Source: Triglochin maritima | Lineage: Eukaryota > Streptophyta > Magnoliopsida > Alismatales > Juncaginaceae | DNA: 64,000 bases | Reading direction: 5' to 3' | NCBI GenBank assembly: GCA_963682175.1 | Contig: OY821789.1 | Location: forward strand, 1,426,001 to 1,490,000 | Shown: positions 59,801 through 64,000 of the stretch, one piece after another | How the letters are laid out: each line of letters starts with the position of its first letter | How positions within the stretch are numbered: the first letter of the stretch is position 1 | Translations under genes and position numbers: made by a program | Notes under the pieces: model-generated | Databases searched by the model: none | Told to the model about the DNA's origin: nothing | Seen by the model: only the letters and a program-made list of their open reading frames with translations

Positions 59801-62800
59801 TGTTTTCTTGTGTCTTTCTCCTTTTTAAACATGGTTTTACACAAAACCACAAGAACCACCAAAAGTAGAGGACCAAAAAAGTGTAATTAGCTCATACTAT
59901 ACAACAAATAATATTTGTTTCTCCAGTTTTGGTAACACCATACTCCCTGTATTGAAGCATGTTATGACAGGCGTTTGTAAGAAACTTAACACTGTTTTTA
60001 CTAAATATTATTGTGTTTGCTGATAAACCTACATTACTCCACCTTTATATTCCAATACAAATATTTCAAATGGTTATCAGCATGGACTCCTCTTTTAGTG
60101 TCTTCACGCAGGAAAAACACAAGGATAAACCTACGTAACTGCATTCAGGTAAAACAAGCTGTACTTCCCTCAAGTAAAAGATCATTGTAGAGGTCAACAC
60201 CAGAATATGAGAAGTCTTATTGTTCACCCCTAACTTCTGAGAAAAATACCCCTTATCCTTTTCAAGGTTCAATTTCTACAATCTACAATACACGCCTCCT
60301 AATACATTACATGTTCCTGCTGACAGCATAACTGCAACTTGATTGGCTTCTCTCAATAATCAGTACATTTCTTTCTAATACTAATCAAATTATCTCTCAC
60401 TCCTTGTATCCCTACTCTTTCGTGTCTATTAATGATAAAAAAACTATTCAGATTAACAATAAATTCGTAGAAAGTCTTTCTTTGTAGTTACATTCCACAA
60501 TTGCAGTTGCATACATGGTACAAATGGTGCCACCACATGCTTTATAGGAGTCACAAAGACATATAACAACAAATCCCACTTCCAGTGGTATACTCTTTAT
60601 CCTTAGCAGTAGAGTCTAAGGTCAAATAGCTGAAGCCACAGTTGTCTTTTAAACCATTCCACAGTGCATAATTTGACGGATAAAAATACCACAAAGTACT
60701 CCATATTTAACCAACATATTCATCTTTCTGTCTTTAAATGCTATGGTCGTACTACAAGAAAAATACCCCATGTCCATGGTTTCCCAATACTGTAGTATCA
60801 TTATGTGCTATATGTAGTAGAAAGGGGAATAAAATCATGAAAAAGGGACAACTACATACCTGAAACACCCTTGCAATCCGACGATTTTGATTCCCTTTGA
60901 ACATAAACACACCCAAGGCACTTGCTGCAAAGGACAATGATAAGAACAAAAACAATTTTCAAATCTGCCGATCAAAAAACAGAAGACAAGTCATTATGAC
61001 ACCAAAAGAAAATTGTCTGGACAAACCTAATCAGACCAACCAGAGGAAGTCGTGCCACTGATCTCTTCAGCAACGAAAAACAAAATAAATATACAAATAT
61101 ATAATAATGTGTGAACTCCCATTCAAGTAGGTCACACTGACTAGACAGAAGAAAATAGAGATAAACAAAAATCACCATAGTTTTACCTTTGCCACAAAAC
61201 TAGGGAAGGAGGAAGACATGTGATACAAGATATCCAAGTAAGAAACATGATTTGATATGATTACCCCAGGTCTTTCAGATCCCTCTTGCTCATGGCATGT
61301 GTTCTAGTAAAATGGAAAGCAGAAAATGTAGCTGAAGCAAGACATAAAAGATTACAAGGTGCAAAATAGTACAAGATGAAGTGAAGCATGAAAGGTAACC
61401 ATTTATTACAGGATCTCGTTCTTGAAAACATTTTCACTAGGGACATACAATAAATTACAAACATTAAAAAAATGTTAGTTTCAGCTGCTAACTACAAGGA
61501 ATGGAACTCAAGGATCCAACATAAACAAAACTCATTCTTTTTACCACATTAATGAAAGGGCAGAAGGGAAAAGAGCATATATCAGTTATCATTTTACTTC
61601 CACATATGTGGGAGGGAGCACTTCAGGTAGGCTGATAATAGTTGTTCCCTCCACTCTCTCAAGCTAGCTTCTGAGGGTGGATTCTCATTTGGACCTATGA
61701 AGTGGTACAGAAGTTGGTCCCTACGTGTGATAACCACCCTGGGTAAGAGCCACAATAGACGTTGTGGACTGATCGTACCTAGGCTCTGTTGCTCTCAAAC
61801 TAGCTTTAGCAGTTGGGTTCTCCATAGGACTGATCAACATTGTTTTGAATGGGTTGTATTTGCATAGAAGGCCAACATCCTTAATTTCATATTCGATTAT
61901 TTCCTTCCGTATAGTGGAATTTAACGACATGCCCAGCATCTCAGGCAGTGTACCACCTCGACACTCGGAAGTCAGAACACTTTGTTACTGCAACAGATAA
62001 GTTACTGTGGGCTTTCACAAGGTAAAGTTTGCAAGAGAAGCAAGCTGGCCGGCTGCAGAAAAATTCCACAATTGCCAACCCTAATGTTAGGATGCAATCT
62101 ATCTTTGTTCAATATATCAATCATGGGATCAATGTTTCTAGAAAATGTGATCGACGACCAAACACACTTCAGCAGCACCTCAGACAGATATACCACCTCA
62201 ACACCCAGAACCAGAAAACTCCATTCACCAACCAACACATTAGTACACTACCATAATTAAACTAACAAACGCAAAAAAGGTATTGTATGAGTATTGTTAC
62301 AGGATTGGGGCCATAAATAAAATCATGTTTAACCAATGTGCTGCCTATCAAGACAAAGGGGATGTGTTTTCCTTGTAAAATATCATACAATCTACCAAAA
62401 GCAGCCTTCAGAAGTGGGAAAAAGTGATCACCTGAGGGTAAGTCTCAGGGATCCAATAGAACCCCATGACGAACAACATCATCCTCGAGAGAAACTTCCC
62501 CGACCTCACAATAACCTCCCGTCTCCACCCCACCACATGACCATACCCGCCCTGCTCCTCCTCCTCCTCCCGATTCGGCTCCGAGAACAAGGTGCAAACC
62601 CGACAGATCACATAATACACCAAAACCAAACCCATCCCAAGCAAGAACCTGATCGGGACGAGCGTCACCAGCGCGAACCCGAGCAGAACCTTCTCCACCA
62701 ACGGCACCTCCCCCTTCCCGAGCGTTCCGTACACGTCCCTCCTCACGTACGCCGCGCACTTGGCCTCTATCTCCTCCAGGCTCTCCGGAACGGCGGGGAT

Positions 62801-62881
62801 CTCGCCGGAGTCGGCCTTGAGGAGGGGCCGGGGGGAGTCGGAGGATCCGTTGTTCTTCGTCTCGATCTCCTTCAGCTCCAT
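56888..62881 (-). CDS. LPEAT1: Lysophospholipid acyltransferase LPEAT1
   Basis: Transfers an acyl group from acyl-CoA to lysophosphatidylethanolamine and related lysophospholipids at the ER membrane, for phospholipid remodelling. Exons 62881-62432, 61303-61187, 61064-61027, 60924-60860, 59590-59522, 58118-57985, 57738-57598 and 56992-56888 join with intact phase to give 372 residues, a little shorter than Arabidopsis LPEAT1. The hydrophobic segments VEKVLLGFALVTLVPIRFLL with GMGLVLVYYVICRVC and FLSRMMLFVMGFYWI are in exon 1. The catalytic motif NHVSYLDIL (H169, D174) is in exon 2, FVAKRSVARLPLVGLI across exons 2-3, CLGCVYVQRE in exon 4 and FPEGTTTNG (about 245-253) across exons 5-6. The last exon has GNLKLSEVGLPEKRIYHAAL. 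Every family motif expected is present, so it looks functional. The introns total about 4.9 kb and hold no recognised element. Confidence 0.95.
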
Positions 62882-63010
62882 TGTCGAAACCCTAATTTGA
62901 AACCCTAATTGGACGGTGAAGGCATTGACGGAAGGAGACGAGCATCGGAGACGAGATCGGGAAAGTGAGGGTTCCGGAGACGTTGGGAGGTTGGGGTATT
63001 TATAGGGGTT
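62882..63010 (-). promoter_or_regulatory. LPEAT1 leader with two telo-box-like motifs
   Basis: AAACCCTAA occurs at 62887-62895 and 62900-62908 on the plus strand, within 30 bases of the ATG. Such telo-boxes are common close to the starts of housekeeping plant genes. Confidence 0.5.
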
Positions 63011-64000
63011 GGGATTTGGGGAGTATTTACGGGTTTGCCATTGCCTTTGGAGAGTCCGATACGGTTGGGTTCTTCCGGATTCGTGGATCTATAATTGGTG
63101 GAGTGGAGACGTGACTCGTGAGTGAAGCGGTTTTGTGGAATATACTACAGAATTATGTATGTATTAAAAAAGTCAAATATGCATGTCTGTTTTTTAAACG
63201 ATGCAAAAGGATAACACGAGTAGACACCAAAAATTTATTTTATGGTTACCTGGATTATTTATGATCATTTACGACGAAAATAACATGACATAAAAATTGA
63301 CTAAGAAAATACGATTACACTAAACAAATACACGATTTATACAAAATTGACATGTTAAGCATATTTTGTAATATAGTCAATTGTTTTCCACTTTAAAATA
63401 GTTTCTTAATATATCTAATTATATGAAAACATAATATAGCGTAGTATTTAACCATGAGCAATTTAAATAATGTGTATCTTTCAAAATATGTTAAATATAA
63501 CATATACGAAAATACATGATTGTCAGACACAAAAACTATACGAATTTAGTCAAATTTGGAAAGCAACGTTGTACTTTTTTTTAGTTTTTTGTGTGGCGGA
63601 ATTCAAAAGTCAAATTCGAAATAAAATGTAAACAGTTTTCTCCGATAGACTCGTGTAGATGATTTCGGACGAGGAAGAGACCAAAATTAATGTCGTGGGC
63701 ACCTTTCGAAATCGTCAACGGTTGCAAGGTAAATATCTACAAGTACAACTAATTGTCGCATGTCAATTATCTTAGTATAATAGGTCAACGTGTAAATGTC
63801 GGTGCTACTCCTCTTCTTATTTAAAATACCCTAACCTAGGTGAACCAAAATAAAAATTCAAAAGTACGTCACTGAAAAATGTTATGGATGATTATTTGTT
63901 TTCAATGCAAACTGAAAATTCAAAAATGTAATTACCTCGACAAAATGACGTCATTATGTGTATCATTAAAAATATAATGTTATTTTAGTACATTTCTTTT
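63011..64000. other. Upstream spacer, nothing recognised
   Basis: AT-rich DNA with no gene, TIR or array that I can support. Confidence 0.5.

Overview
This is 64 kb of nuclear DNA from a flowering plant, most likely a eudicot. The evidence is short exons with GT..AG introns, long AT-rich spacers, six plant-type genes and abundant degraded plant transposons. No close species can be named from the sequence alone.

Genes, left to right: (1) an INDETERMINATE DOMAIN C2H2 zinc-finger transcription factor, + strand, 3193-5269, 4 exons; (2) a PTC7-type PP2C phosphatase, + strand, 15295-19006, 4 coding exons and upstream ORFs in its leader; (3) a GRAS regulator of the HAM/SCL15 type, + strand, 22855-25756, with an intron just after the VHIID motif; (4) a GBF1-like group-G bZIP factor, - strand, about 33755 to 26834, nine solid exons and an uncertain 3' end; (5) an HD-Zip class I factor of the HB21/40/53 type, - strand, 42778-41545; (6) LPEAT1, a lysophospholipid acyltransferase, - strand, 62881-56888, 8 exons rebuilt with intact phase. 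Four of the six are transcription regulators. They are separate genes with their own promoters, not an operon or cluster, and I see no sign that they act in one pathway.

Between the genes are mobile and repetitive sequences: a ~500-bp tandem array cut by the window start (1-1820); a Harbinger-like MITE and a LINE remnant (5.7-7.7 kb); a glycerol-3-phosphate transporter pseudogene split by a hAT-like element (8.6-9.5 kb); a long-TIR element containing a 23-G run and ~140-bp repeats (10.2-11.4 kb); a decayed Mutator-like element (12.6-14.3 kb); a hAT-like element in a GBF1 intron (29.3-29.9 kb); and a nested pair at 43.8-47.2 kb.

The nested pair is the most informative feature. A nearly intact Mutator-like element (44089-46849, ~64-bp TIRs, 8-bp duplicated target) sits inside a small non-autonomous hAT-like element (43826-47179, its own 8-bp duplicated target). 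Both Mutator-like copies in the window carry a 33-bp palindrome-bearing minisatellite in the same place, inside intron 1 of the transposase gene. I found no clearly new biochemical system; the novelty is in transposon structure.
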